Source: Spirosoma sp. SC4-14 (lineage in GTDB: Bacteria; Bacteroidota; Bacteroidia; Cytophagales; Spirosomataceae). From it: a DNA stretch of 64,000 bases. Of this stretch, positions 51,264-59,785 are shown in pieces; within the stretch, counting starts at the first letter, position 1; every line of letters starts with the position of its first letter. A program made the translations under genes and the position numbers. Location of the stretch: contig NZ_CP147518.1 in assembly GCF_037201965.1 (NCBI RefSeq), forward strand, positions 1,487,001 to 1,551,000, read 5' to 3'. A model generated the notes under the pieces. That model saw nothing but the letters and a program-made list of their open reading frames with translations, did not search any database and had not been told where the DNA came from.

Positions 51264-53648
51264 ATGCTACTTAACTATCTGAAAATTACTGCCCGTACAC
51301 TCTGGAAAAGTAAGCTGTTTAGCGGACTGAATATCGTTGGGTTAGGCATTGGCATGGCGGCAGTATGGCTTATGGCGCTGTATGTGTTCGACGAACTGAG
51401 CTATGACCGTTTTCATCGCAACGCCGACCGCATTGTTCGGGTTGTGCACTATGCACAATGGCCCGGTGGTAATCTGCAACTGGCACCTACATCGGCCCCG
51501 TATGCAACTGCGCTTAAAAACGACTATCCCGAAATTGAGAAGACTGTACGGATCAATGCAGAAGGGGGGGGCGTGATCACCGTCGACGATAAGAAACTGG
51601 AACTCGGCAATATCTTTTTTACGGACAAAACCTTTTTCGATGTTTTTACCTTTCCAATGCTGTATGGCGATCCGGCAACGGCACTGAGCAAACCACAGAG
51701 CATTGTTTTAACCAAAACCGCAGCCGAAAATTTATTTGGCGATGCCCGAAAAGCTGTTGGGCGGGTCGTTGAGTTCAGCAATCATTTCCCGAATACCGTA
51801 ACGGGCGTTATAGACGATGTTCCGGCAAATTCGCACCTGCAATTCAGCGCCCTGCGGTCGTTGCCGGAAACTTATACGAATGGTTGGGAGAACTTCGAAC
51901 TCTATACCTATCTGCTTCTGACCAAAGGCAGCGACTACAAAGCGCTGGAAGCTAAACTGCCCGGCTTTTACCAGAAATACATTAAGAAAGAAATGGGGGA
52001 GCTGGATTACCGGATGGAACTTCAGCCCATTACGTCCATTCACCTGCACTCACATCTTGACTACGAGATAAGCCCCAATGGCAACGTAACCACGGTTTAT
52101 GTATTTGCCGCAGTCGCCATTCTGATTCTGATCATTGCCAGTATCAACTACGTCAACCTCTATACGGCCCGGTCGCTGAAGCGCATTCGTGAGGTCGGCG
52201 TTCGGAAATCGATCGGTTCGTATCGGCTACAGCTCATTGGCCAGTTTCTGACCGAATCCACGCTAATGACGTTTATGGCTGGACTGGTTAGCGCATTTTT
52301 AATGACAATGGCCTTGCCCTATTTCAACCAGATTGCAGGCAAAACACTGTCGGCTGGCGGGTGGCTCAATACAATGCTGATTGTGGCCGGGCTGTCGATT
52401 TTGATAGGCGTCCTGAGCGGGCTGTATCCGGCCTTGATGTTAGCCAGTTTTCGGCCCGTATCGGCGCTGAAAGGGCAGGTCGGAAATCAGATAGGGAGTG
52501 CCGCCTTTAAGCAGTCGCTGGTGGTGTTTCAGTTTGTGGCTACGGTAGCCCTGATTGCCTGTTCGGCTATTGTCTATCAGCAAATGAGCTATGTGCAGCA
52601 TAAAGATCTGGGATTCGCTAAAGATCAGGTGCTTACATTCCATGTCGACAGCCAGGACGTTCGTCAGCGAATCGATGCCTTGAAAGAACAGCTTACGCAA
52701 AGCCCGCTGATCGAGAGTGCATCTGCCGCCAGTAATCCAATCGGTAATAACAATATTGGTGGAGCAGGCATGTTTTTCGAGCAGAATGGAGCGATGCCAC
52801 CCGGTACGCAGATTGTTGAGGAGTTTACGGTCGATTCCGATTATTTTAAAACCCTGGGCATCAAAGTGTTGTATGGTCGTAGTTTTTCGGAAGCGTTCAA
52901 GAGCGATTTGTTTGGAGCGGTCATGATCAACGAAACGTTGATGAAACAACTTGGCTGGAAAGACCCCATTGGAAAGCGGGTGAAATACTACATCGATAGC
53001 GAAAAGCATACGGCCGAAGCCCGTGTGGTGGGTGTGGTGAAGGATTTTCATACGTACTCGCTCCAACACAAGATTGAACCACTAGTACTGGGATTGCCTG
53101 CTCCGCTCGACAAAGATAACCTGTATGTTCGGATCAAACCTGCCCAAACGACCGAAGCACTGGCCTACATTCAATCGGTTTATCGCACCTTCGACCCATC
53201 GGCTACGCTGGACTTTCATTTTCTCGATGAGAATTTTTCGCAACAGTATAAAGCCGAACAGAAACAGGGAGAAGTATTGCTGACCTTCACCATTCTGGCC
53301 GTTCTGATTGCCTGCCTTGGGCTGTTTGGGTTAGCGGCTTTTGCGGCTGAGCAACGCACCAAGGAAATCGGCGTTCGCAAAGTATTGGGTGCATCTGTCG
53401 GCAGCATTGTGCTGCTGCTTTCCCGCGATTTCCTAAAACTGGTACTGGCTTCTATTGTCATTGCAACACCCATTGCCTGGTATGCCATGAGTCGCTGGCT
53501 TCAGGATTTCGCCTACCGCATCGATATTCACTGGTGGGTATTTGTTCTGGCGGGATTACTGGCCACCGTGATAGCATTGCTTACGGTGAGTTTCCAGAGC
53601 GTGAAAGCCGCGCTGATGAATCCCGTAAAATCACTTCGGTCCGAGTAA
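51264..53648 (+). CDS. FtsX/MacB-type permease (block D, permease 1)
   Basis: 794 residues from ATG 51264 (MLLNYLKITARTLWKSKLFS); an in-frame ATG at 51198 would add 22 residues unlike any paralogue and would precede the candidate promoter. TM1 about 20-42 (GLNIVGLGIGMAAVWLMALYV), then LSYDRFHRNADRIVRV. First FtsX domain near 281 (LIIASINYVNLYTARSLKRIREVGVRKSIGS), TM5 near 420-441, second periplasmic domain with GVVKDFHTYSLQHK and LDFHFLDENFSQQY, second FtsX domain near 674 (AEQRTKEIGVRKVLGAS), tail NPVKSLRSE. It resembles B6 in carrying Ser for Cys in the first FtsX domain. A family I palindrome follows directly. Confidence 0.93.
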   Translation: MLLNYLKITARTLWKSKLFSGLNIVGLGIGMAAVWLMALYVFDELSYDRFHRNADRIVRVVHYAQWPGGNLQLAPTSAPYATALKNDYPEIEKTVRINAEGGGVITVDDKKLELGNIFFTDKTFFDVFTFPMLYGDPATALSKPQSIVLTKTAAENLFGDARKAVGRVVEFSNHFPNTVTGVIDDVPANSHLQFSALRSLPETYTNGWENFELYTYLLLTKGSDYKALEAKLPGFYQKYIKKEMGELDYRMELQPITSIHLHSHLDYEISPNGNVTTVYVFAAVAILILIIASINYVNLYTARSLKRIREVGVRKSIGSYRLQLIGQFLTESTLMTFMAGLVSAFLMTMALPYFNQIAGKTLSAGGWLNTMLIVAGLSILIGVLSGLYPALMLASFRPVSALKGQVGNQIGSAAFKQSLVVFQFVATVALIACSAIVYQQMSYVQHKDLGFAKDQVLTFHVDSQDVRQRIDALKEQLTQSPLIESASAASNPIGNNNIGGAGMFFEQNGAMPPGTQIVEEFTVDSDYFKTLGIKVLYGRSFSEAFKSDLFGAVMINETLMKQLGWKDPIGKRVKYYIDSEKHTAEARVVGVVKDFHTYSLQHKIEPLVLGLPAPLDKDNLYVRIKPAQTTEALAYIQSVYRTFDPSATLDFHFLDENFSQQYKAEQKQGEVLLTFTILAVLIACLGLFGLAAFAAEQRTKEIGVRKVLGASVGSIVLLLSRDFLKLVLASIVIATPIAWYAMSRWLQDFAYRIDIHWWVFVLAGLLATVIALLTVSFQSVKAALMNPVKSLRSE

Positions 53649-53649
53649 A

Positions 53650-53720
53650 AACAGCCTCCTAACCCCCAAAGGGGGCATTAACCGAATAATAACTCCCCCT
53701 TCGGGGGCAGGGGGGCTGTT
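53650..53720. repeat. junction palindrome family I, copy 8
   Basis: 71 bp between permeases D1 and D2. The left arm reads AACAGCCTCCT, which keeps pairing with the right arm by a U-G wobble; both inner hairpins are intact and the spacer is CATTAACCGAATAATAACT. Confidence 0.85.
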
Positions 53721-56072
53721 ATGCTACGAAACTACCTCAAAATCGCTGTTCGAAACCTGTGGCGGAATAAACTGTATACAGGACTGAACGTAGGAGGGCT
53801 GGCTATTGGCCTGGCTGCCTGTCTGATTATGGTGTTGTATGTTAACCACGAATTTTCGTACGATACCTATCATCCCAATGCCGACCGCATTGTTCGGGTA
53901 ACAACCATCCTGAAAACACCGGAGTCGCCAGTGGCTATAGCGTCGGGGCCGCTGTTGCTGGCCCATGTGCTCAAGCGTGACTACCCGGAGGTTGAAACAG
54001 CCGTTCGTTTTAAGCCGACCGGCGCTATTGTCCGAACAAAAGATAAGCTGGTCGGTGAGTCTGATGTGTATTTTGCCGACCGTGATGTGTTTTCGGTATT
54101 TGCCTTCGATTTTATCGTCGGAAATCCCGCAACTGCATTAGCCAGCCCAAACTGCGTAGTCATTACCGAGAGCGTTGCCAATCGGTTTTTTGGACGAACC
54201 GACCTGCTCGGCCAAACGATCCAGATCAATAAGGAAACGTATCAGATTACGGGCGTAGTGGCAAACCAGCCCAGCAATACCGATCTGCCCGTTAAAATGT
54301 TGCTGTCGCAAAAAGGGGGTGTGCCTAAAAACTGGCTCGAAGAGGATTTTCCGGTCTTTACGTTCGTACTCTTTAAGCAGCAACCCAATCTGGCCGATTT
54401 TAGGAAAAAACTGGCGCTGATTGCCAAAAATAGTGTGGATCCTGAACTGAAGAAAGCAGGAGCAGAAGGCTATTTCATCAGTTTCCCGGTTGAGCGGCTG
54501 ACCGATGTTCACTACAGCCAGGGCAATCTGGAAGATACGCCTAAGGGCAATAAGCAATATAGCTACCTGTTTGCATTTCTGGCCGTGTTTGTGCTTACCA
54601 TTGCCTTGCTCAACTACATTAATCTGCTAACGGCCAAAGCCACCGAACGCGCAAAGGAAGTAGGTATTCGGAAAGCAAACGGTGCTCTGCGGAATCAGTT
54701 GGTTCGTCAGTTTCTGTTCGAGTCGTTTTTGTTGAGCGGCATGGCACTCGTAGTTGCCGTTGGGCTGATGCAGATTGCGATTCCGTTCTTCAACAAATTG
54801 CTCAGCATTCAGTTGCGCCTGTCGTGGCAGGAAACGCTGGGGCTGGTGAGTATGATCTGGCTCATTGTTACGGTATTGGGTGGTATGTATCCGGCTTTCG
54901 TATTGTCGGGATATCAGCCCGTGCAGGTGCTAAAAGGAAACCTGATTGGCTACGGACAACGAGCCTGGTTACGAAAGTCGATCATTGTGTTTCAGTTTGT
55001 GCTGGCCGTTTGTATGATTGCCGGTGTGCTGGTGATTCATCGCCAGATGAACTACATGCTTCATTATGATCTTGGGTTCACAAAAGATCAAATCCTGAAC
55101 ATCAACCTTCCCGACGATTCGCTGGTGCGGGCGGGTGCTCCGGCGCTGGCTAACAGCCTGAAACAGCGCAGTGAAGTTGGCGATGTAACGCTGGGGTCGG
55201 GTTTGTCGGACGGCCCGATGGCAATGGCATCTACCAAGATTCAGTCGAACGGTAAGAAACGCGAACTGATGGGTAGTTATATGTTTATAGACGATCGGTT
55301 TTTGCCACTGCTATGCATCAAACTAAAAGCCGGGCGCAATCTGTCGTCGCGTTCCAAAGCCGACCTGAACGGGGGTTTTCTGGTCAACGAAGCGTTTGTG
55401 AAAATGGCGGGCTGGAAAAATGGCGTTGGGCAGGCTATTGAAGGATTCGGACATAAAGGAGAAGTCGTTGGCGTGGTTAAAAACTTCAATTATCACTCGC
55501 TGCACAATGCGGTTGAGCCGCTGGTGATGATCTACAACACGTTCCCAAACAATACTGTTATGATGAAGCTACAGCCAGCCAACCTGCCAGTTGTGAAGGC
55601 AATCTGGCAGGAGCACTTTCCGAATTTTCCGTTTGAGTATTCGTTTCTGGATGAATCCTATGATGCAAAATACCGCCGGGATCAATTGATGATGTCGGTG
55701 TTTAATGGCTTTGCCGGTCTAACGGTGCTGGTGTCCTGTCTGGGGTTGTTTGGCCTGGTCGCGTTCACGACCGAACGGCGTACCAAAGAAATTGGCGTGC
55801 GTAAGGTACTGGGTGCATCGGTAACAAATATTCTTGTTCTGCTTTCCCGCGATTTTCTTCAACTGGTTGTACTGGCCATTCTGATTGCCAGTCCGCTGAT
55901 GTATTGGGCTGCTGATCGTTGGCTACAGGCTTTTGCCTTTAAAGTTGATCTGGCGTGGTGGGTGTTCGTGCTGGCGGGTATGCTGGCTATTGGTATTGCG
56001 CTGCTAACGGTGAGTTTTCAGAGTATAAAAGCCGCACTGATGAATCCTGTGAAATCATTACGGTCGGAATAA
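53721..56072 (+). CDS. FtsX/MacB-type permease (block D, permease 2)
   Basis: 783 residues, the shortest complete copy. MLRNYLKIAVRNLWRNKLYT enters TM1 (GLNVGGLAIGLAACLIMVLYV), then FSYDTYHPNADRIVRV. First FtsX domain near 284 (LTIALLNYINLLTAKATERAKEVGIRKANGA); the usual LIACINFMNL is altered to TIALLNYINL. TM5 near 422-443, second periplasmic domain with GVVKNFNYHSLHNA and FEYSFLDESYDAKY, second FtsX domain near 661 (TERRTKEIGVRKVLGAS). TM7 reads LIASPLMYWAADRWLQAFAFK. The NPVKSLRSE tail is kept. Flanked by palindrome copies 8 and 9. Confidence 0.93.
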   Translation: MLRNYLKIAVRNLWRNKLYTGLNVGGLAIGLAACLIMVLYVNHEFSYDTYHPNADRIVRVTTILKTPESPVAIASGPLLLAHVLKRDYPEVETAVRFKPTGAIVRTKDKLVGESDVYFADRDVFSVFAFDFIVGNPATALASPNCVVITESVANRFFGRTDLLGQTIQINKETYQITGVVANQPSNTDLPVKMLLSQKGGVPKNWLEEDFPVFTFVLFKQQPNLADFRKKLALIAKNSVDPELKKAGAEGYFISFPVERLTDVHYSQGNLEDTPKGNKQYSYLFAFLAVFVLTIALLNYINLLTAKATERAKEVGIRKANGALRNQLVRQFLFESFLLSGMALVVAVGLMQIAIPFFNKLLSIQLRLSWQETLGLVSMIWLIVTVLGGMYPAFVLSGYQPVQVLKGNLIGYGQRAWLRKSIIVFQFVLAVCMIAGVLVIHRQMNYMLHYDLGFTKDQILNINLPDDSLVRAGAPALANSLKQRSEVGDVTLGSGLSDGPMAMASTKIQSNGKKRELMGSYMFIDDRFLPLLCIKLKAGRNLSSRSKADLNGGFLVNEAFVKMAGWKNGVGQAIEGFGHKGEVVGVVKNFNYHSLHNAVEPLVMIYNTFPNNTVMMKLQPANLPVVKAIWQEHFPNFPFEYSFLDESYDAKYRRDQLMMSVFNGFAGLTVLVSCLGLFGLVAFTTERRTKEIGVRKVLGASVTNILVLLSRDFLQLVVLAILIASPLMYWAADRWLQAFAFKVDLAWWVFVLAGMLAIGIALLTVSFQSIKAALMNPVKSLRSE

Positions 56073-56073
56073 A

Positions 56074-56145
56074 AACAGCCTCCTAACCCCCAAAGGGGGC
56101 ACTAAACTGAGTAACAACTCCCCCTTCGGGGGCAGAGGGGCTGCT
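56074..56145. repeat. junction palindrome family I, copy 9
   Basis: 72 bp between permeases D2 and D3. The left arm AACAGCCTCCT is shared with copy 8; the right arm reads AGAGGGGCTGCT, so the outer stem is the weakest of the complete set. The spacer is CACTAAACTGAGTAACAACT. Confidence 0.85.
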
Positions 56146-58521
56146 ATGCTACATAACTTCTTTAAAACCGCCTTTCGAAATCTTTGGAAACATAACTTGT
56201 TTTCATTTATCAACATCTTCGGCCTGGCTTCGGGAATGCTGGTATGTATGCTGGCCATGATCGATATCAAAGGTGCTTTCGACTACGATTCGTTCCATCC
56301 GCATCCCAACCGAACTTACCGTATTCTGACCGACGTGACAACCCGTAATAGCGATGAGTATGGGTTTGCTACTACGCCCATGCCGCTTGCCGAAGTACTT
56401 AAACACGATTATCCGTTTGTGGAAGAAACTACGCGGGTGATTCGTAATAACGGCGACTTTACGGCCAATCGGAAGCAGTTGCCTGTGGTCTATAGCCTTA
56501 TTGATCCAGGGTTCTTTCGCGTGTTTGGGTTTAAATTGGTTGCCGGGCGGCCTGCCACTTCCCCCGGAACGGTTGTGGTAACTAAAAAAACAGCCGAACG
56601 TTTTTTCGGAAGCGAAAACCCTGTTGGTAAAGCGATGGAACACCAAACGTTGGGAACCTTGTCGATTGTGGGTGTTCTGGCCGATACTCCAACAAAAACA
56701 CACCTTGATTTCGATGTTCTGGTTGCCATGTCGGCGCTTTCGGATGCGCAATCGCAGCAGGCACTGACTAGCTGGAAAAACTATTCGCAGGGATACACCT
56801 ACGTGATGCTGAAACCAGGAACAACCGCCCAGGCATTAGATGAGGTATTACCCAGCCTGGCAAGTCGGGCAACAAAGGGACTGCGGTTTGTGAATGAAAA
56901 AGGCTATACGTTTCGTCGGCAATCGCTGGCCACACTGTCGCCCGCCCGCGAAGAACTGATGTATTCGACCTATGAACCGTCGGCCGGGAAATTAGAGACC
57001 GAGCTGGGCGTTGGGCTATTGACGTTGTTACTGGCTACGTTTAATTACATCAACCTCACACTGGCCCGGTCGTTGAGCCGTGCGCGGGAAGTGGGTATCC
57101 GAAAAGTATCCGGTGCCTTACGCTGGCAGTTGATGGGGCAGTTTATGGCCGAATCGGCAATGCTTTCGTTGTTTGGGCTTGCGCTGGCCTACGGAATGCT
57201 TCAGTTGATTAAACCGATGCCGTTTGTGCAACAATGGCTGATTGGTGGGGTTGAATGGGAGCAGAGCACTACGGTTTGGGCCATTTTTGTTGCCTTTAGT
57301 ATTCTGACGGGACTGTTGGCAGGCTTGCTACCCGCCAACGTGCTGTCGGGTTTCCAACCGGCGCAGGTACTTCGGAGCCAGACCGGATTACGAATTTTTC
57401 GGGGAATTACCCTTCGTAAGTCGCTGATTGTGGCGCAGTTTTCCATTTCGCTGTTCGCCATGATTGCCTTGCTGGCAATGGCCAGGCAACAGCATTATAT
57501 GGGCAGTGCCGATTATGGGTTTGCGCGGGAAAATGTGTTTGTGGTACCGCTCAATGGGTTTCCTTTTCAGCGAATTAAGACCGAAATTAATACGCTGGCC
57601 GGGGTAGCGCATGTTGCGCCCACATCGGATCTTCTGGGCGATTATAGGGGAAACGGACAAGTGGTTCATCGACAACCTTCGGGGGGCGACTCATCGAGAG
57701 TAAGTCTTTTAGCAGGTGATGCGAATCTGGTACCGGCTACGGGACTGAAACTGATAGCCGGTCAAAATCTTCCCGTATCTGTCGCCGATTCGGCGTCGCG
57801 GCTGGTGCTGATCAATGAAGAGGCCGTTCGGGTATTTGGATTAAAGGAAGCAGGGGCTGCGGTCGGGCAAACGCTGTGGCTAAACGATAGCACCGACGTG
57901 CAGGTGGCTGGCGTGTTGAATAATTTTATGTTTATGACGCTGGCCCGAAAAATCTCACCGCTCATTATTCGCTATCAGCCCGACCAGTTTCGGTATCTGC
58001 TGGTTCAGGTTACGGGCGGAAACCCGGACGTTGTTCAGGAGAATATTGCCCAGATATGGAAACGATTGAATCCGTATGAGCCTTTTGCCGGAGTGTGGTA
58101 CGACGATTTCCTGAAGACTCGGCATGATCATACCGACGATGTTACCTTTATGGGGCTACTGATCGGGCTGGCGTTGTCTATTGCCTGTCTGGGGTTGTTA
58201 GGTATGGTAACCTACACCACCGAACTGCGTACCAAAGAAGTGGGCGTTCGGAAAGTGATGGGAGCCCGTGTCGATCAGGTGGTTTGGCTATTGTCGTGGG
58301 ATTTTCTGAAATTACTATTAATTGCTGGCGCTATTGCACTACCACTAGGCTATCTGGCTGCCAGTTTCTTTTTGATGACGTTTGCCTATCACGTTACCAT
58401 AGGAATAGGAACGCTGGGCGGTTGCTTTGGAGCAATGTTGTTGTTAGGTGGAGTAACGATTGGCTGGCGGACCTACCGAACAGCTTTAACCAATCCGGCA
58501 AATAGTCTGCGGACCGAATAG
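56146..58521 (+). CDS. FtsX/MacB-type permease, diverged (block D, permease 3, last of block)
   Basis: 791 residues. MLHNFFKTAFRNLWKHNLFS, TM1 about 20-42 (FINIFGLASGMLVCMLAMIDI), then GAFDYDSFHPHPNRTYRI. First FtsX domain near 287 (TLLLATFNYINLTLARSLSRAREVGIRKVSGA), TM5 near 428-449 (LIVAQFSISLFAMIALLAM), second periplasmic domain with GVLNNFMFMTLARK in place of the DFHFESLHQ signature, second FtsX domain near 669 (TELRTKEVGVRKVMGAR). The final helices (PLGYLAASFFLMTFAYHVTIGIGTL, GVTIGWRTYRTAL) and the tail NPANSLRTE diverge. As in block C, the last permease of the block is the most altered at its 3' end. The PA14-OmpA gene follows after 60 bp. Confidence 0.91.
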   Translation: MLHNFFKTAFRNLWKHNLFSFINIFGLASGMLVCMLAMIDIKGAFDYDSFHPHPNRTYRILTDVTTRNSDEYGFATTPMPLAEVLKHDYPFVEETTRVIRNNGDFTANRKQLPVVYSLIDPGFFRVFGFKLVAGRPATSPGTVVVTKKTAERFFGSENPVGKAMEHQTLGTLSIVGVLADTPTKTHLDFDVLVAMSALSDAQSQQALTSWKNYSQGYTYVMLKPGTTAQALDEVLPSLASRATKGLRFVNEKGYTFRRQSLATLSPAREELMYSTYEPSAGKLETELGVGLLTLLLATFNYINLTLARSLSRAREVGIRKVSGALRWQLMGQFMAESAMLSLFGLALAYGMLQLIKPMPFVQQWLIGGVEWEQSTTVWAIFVAFSILTGLLAGLLPANVLSGFQPAQVLRSQTGLRIFRGITLRKSLIVAQFSISLFAMIALLAMARQQHYMGSADYGFARENVFVVPLNGFPFQRIKTEINTLAGVAHVAPTSDLLGDYRGNGQVVHRQPSGGDSSRVSLLAGDANLVPATGLKLIAGQNLPVSVADSASRLVLINEEAVRVFGLKEAGAAVGQTLWLNDSTDVQVAGVLNNFMFMTLARKISPLIIRYQPDQFRYLLVQVTGGNPDVVQENIAQIWKRLNPYEPFAGVWYDDFLKTRHDHTDDVTFMGLLIGLALSIACLGLLGMVTYTTELRTKEVGVRKVMGARVDQVVWLLSWDFLKLLLIAGAIALPLGYLAASFFLMTFAYHVTIGIGTLGGCFGAMLLLGGVTIGWRTYRTALTNPANSLRTE

Positions 58522-58581
58522 CCCGGATTTCGTATTGGTTGGCGAGGGTTAGCCTGTGTAGTACAGATACACCATTTACCT

Positions 58582-59670
58582 ATGAGACAACTGGCGATGG
58601 CTTTAGCCTTGTTTACTGTTCTGGCAGGCAGGCAAGTCGCAGCACAACAGGGGCTGAGAGGTGACTATTATACTGGAACTAACTTTGAGCGAAGGGTAGC
58701 GACCCGTATCGATCCCGCCATTAATTTCAACTGGCGAAATCAGCGTCCGATAACTGGCCTTGGTATCTCGTACTACTCCATTCGGTGGACAGGGAAATTA
58801 CTGGCTCCCGTAACAGGCCGGTATACCTTTTTTGCAAAAGTCGACGATGGTATCCGAATCTGGGTGGGTAATCATAAAGTCATGGATGCATGGCAACTTA
58901 ATGATTCCAAAAGCTTCAAAGGGAGCGTTGTGTTGCAGGGAGGACAGTACTATGATTTTCGGGTCGATTTTTTCAACGACATGCTGGAAGGGGAGATTGT
59001 TCTGTACTGGCAGCGACCAGACTATAAAAAACCAATGTTCAGTTTTTCGGAGGATATTGGCGAACCGATAACGACCCAGTATTTCAGCCGATCGATTCCA
59101 GCCGTAAAACTACCACTGGCCACTGTTAAGGTTTCGCCCAAAAAACCGGCTATTCAACCAGCAAAGCCAAACGCCGGGAAGAATCTGGCTAAGCGAACGC
59201 CTAAACCAGTAACCCGCCCTGTTGCGAAACCAGTTGTAATGGCCAAACCGGTTGCAATGCCTGCGAAACCAGCTACGTCGCAGAATAGGCCTGAACAGCC
59301 GCCTGAGGCAGAGTTGAAACTAAGCGCTAGCGAAACGTTTGTGTTACGTTCTGTGCAGTTTGAGCAGAGCAGCTATGTGTTGTTGCCCGAGTCGACGGCC
59401 GAACTGGATAAGTTGGTTCGGGCTATGAAAGCCAATCCAAAATGGAGAATTGAAGTGGCCGGGCATACCGACAATGTTGGCGATCCGCGACTGAATCGGG
59501 CTCTTTCCGAAAATCGCGCTAAGGTTGTTGCTACTTATCTGATCAGGCATGGTATCGCCGAAGAGCGCATCAGAACAAAAGGGTATGGAGGTTCCGAACC
59601 ATTAGCCGATAATGCAACCGAATCCGGACGGTCACAAAACCGTCGGGTAGCGATTAAAATGATTGAATGA
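58582..59670 (+). CDS. secreted PA14-OmpA fusion protein
   Basis: 362 residues with a signal peptide (MRQLAMALALFTVLAGRQVAA). Residues about 24-155 form a PA14-type beta barrel, normally carbohydrate-binding (GLRGDYYTGTNFERRV, GRYTFFAKVDDGIRIWVGNHKVMDAW). A Pro/Lys-rich linker spans about 165-245. Residues about 250-362 are an OmpA C-terminal domain that binds peptidoglycan (VQFEQSSYVLLPESTAELDK, then IEVAGHTDNVGDPRLNRALS and GYGGSEPLADN); the Asp and Arg of the peptidoglycan pocket are present in HTDNVG and SQNRRVAIKM. It probably tethers a glycan-binding module to the wall in the periplasm. It is the last plus-strand gene of block D; co-transcription with the permeases is possible. Its stop overlaps a tandem repeat. 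Confidence 0.88.
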   Translation: MRQLAMALALFTVLAGRQVAAQQGLRGDYYTGTNFERRVATRIDPAINFNWRNQRPITGLGISYYSIRWTGKLLAPVTGRYTFFAKVDDGIRIWVGNHKVMDAWQLNDSKSFKGSVVLQGGQYYDFRVDFFNDMLEGEIVLYWQRPDYKKPMFSFSEDIGEPITTQYFSRSIPAVKLPLATVKVSPKKPAIQPAKPNAGKNLAKRTPKPVTRPVAKPVVMAKPVAMPAKPATSQNRPEQPPEAELKLSASETFVLRSVQFEQSSYVLLPESTAELDKLVRAMKANPKWRIEVAGHTDNVGDPRLNRALSENRAKVVATYLIRHGIAEERIRTKGYGGSEPLADNATESGRSQNRRVAIKMIE

Positions 59671-59703
59671 TTGAATTGTTGAATGATTGAATTGTTGAAT
59701 GTA
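59664..59703. repeat. 16-bp tandem repeat at the end of the PA14-OmpA gene (junction family III)
   Basis: TGAATGATTGAATTGT occurs twice (59664-59679, 59680-59695) plus a partial copy, starting inside the last codons and the stop codon of the gene. The same unit is repeated three times at 22950-22997. The segment CATTCAGCAATTC (59713-59725) can pair imperfectly with it. Confidence 0.75.
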
Positions 59704-59729
59704 GGTAGCCAACATTCAGCAATTCAGTA

Positions 59730-59785
59730 ATTCAATCATTCAATCATTCAATCATTCAATCATTCAATCATTCAATCATTCAATC
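59730..59785. repeat. seven-copy 8-bp tandem repeat (ATTCAATC)n
   Basis: ATTCAATC is repeated seven times without interruption (59730-59785). The last copy overlaps the stop codon of the minus-strand SusD gene. It is complementary to the core of the 16-bp repeat on its left, so the whole spacer can form a large, length-variable hairpin between the convergent genes, probably a transcript end. Confidence 0.85.

Noticed and set aside
20115..56145. Repeated palindromes as a CRISPR array
   Set aside because: The copies are about 2.4 kb apart with genes between them; there are no short regular spacers and no cas genes.
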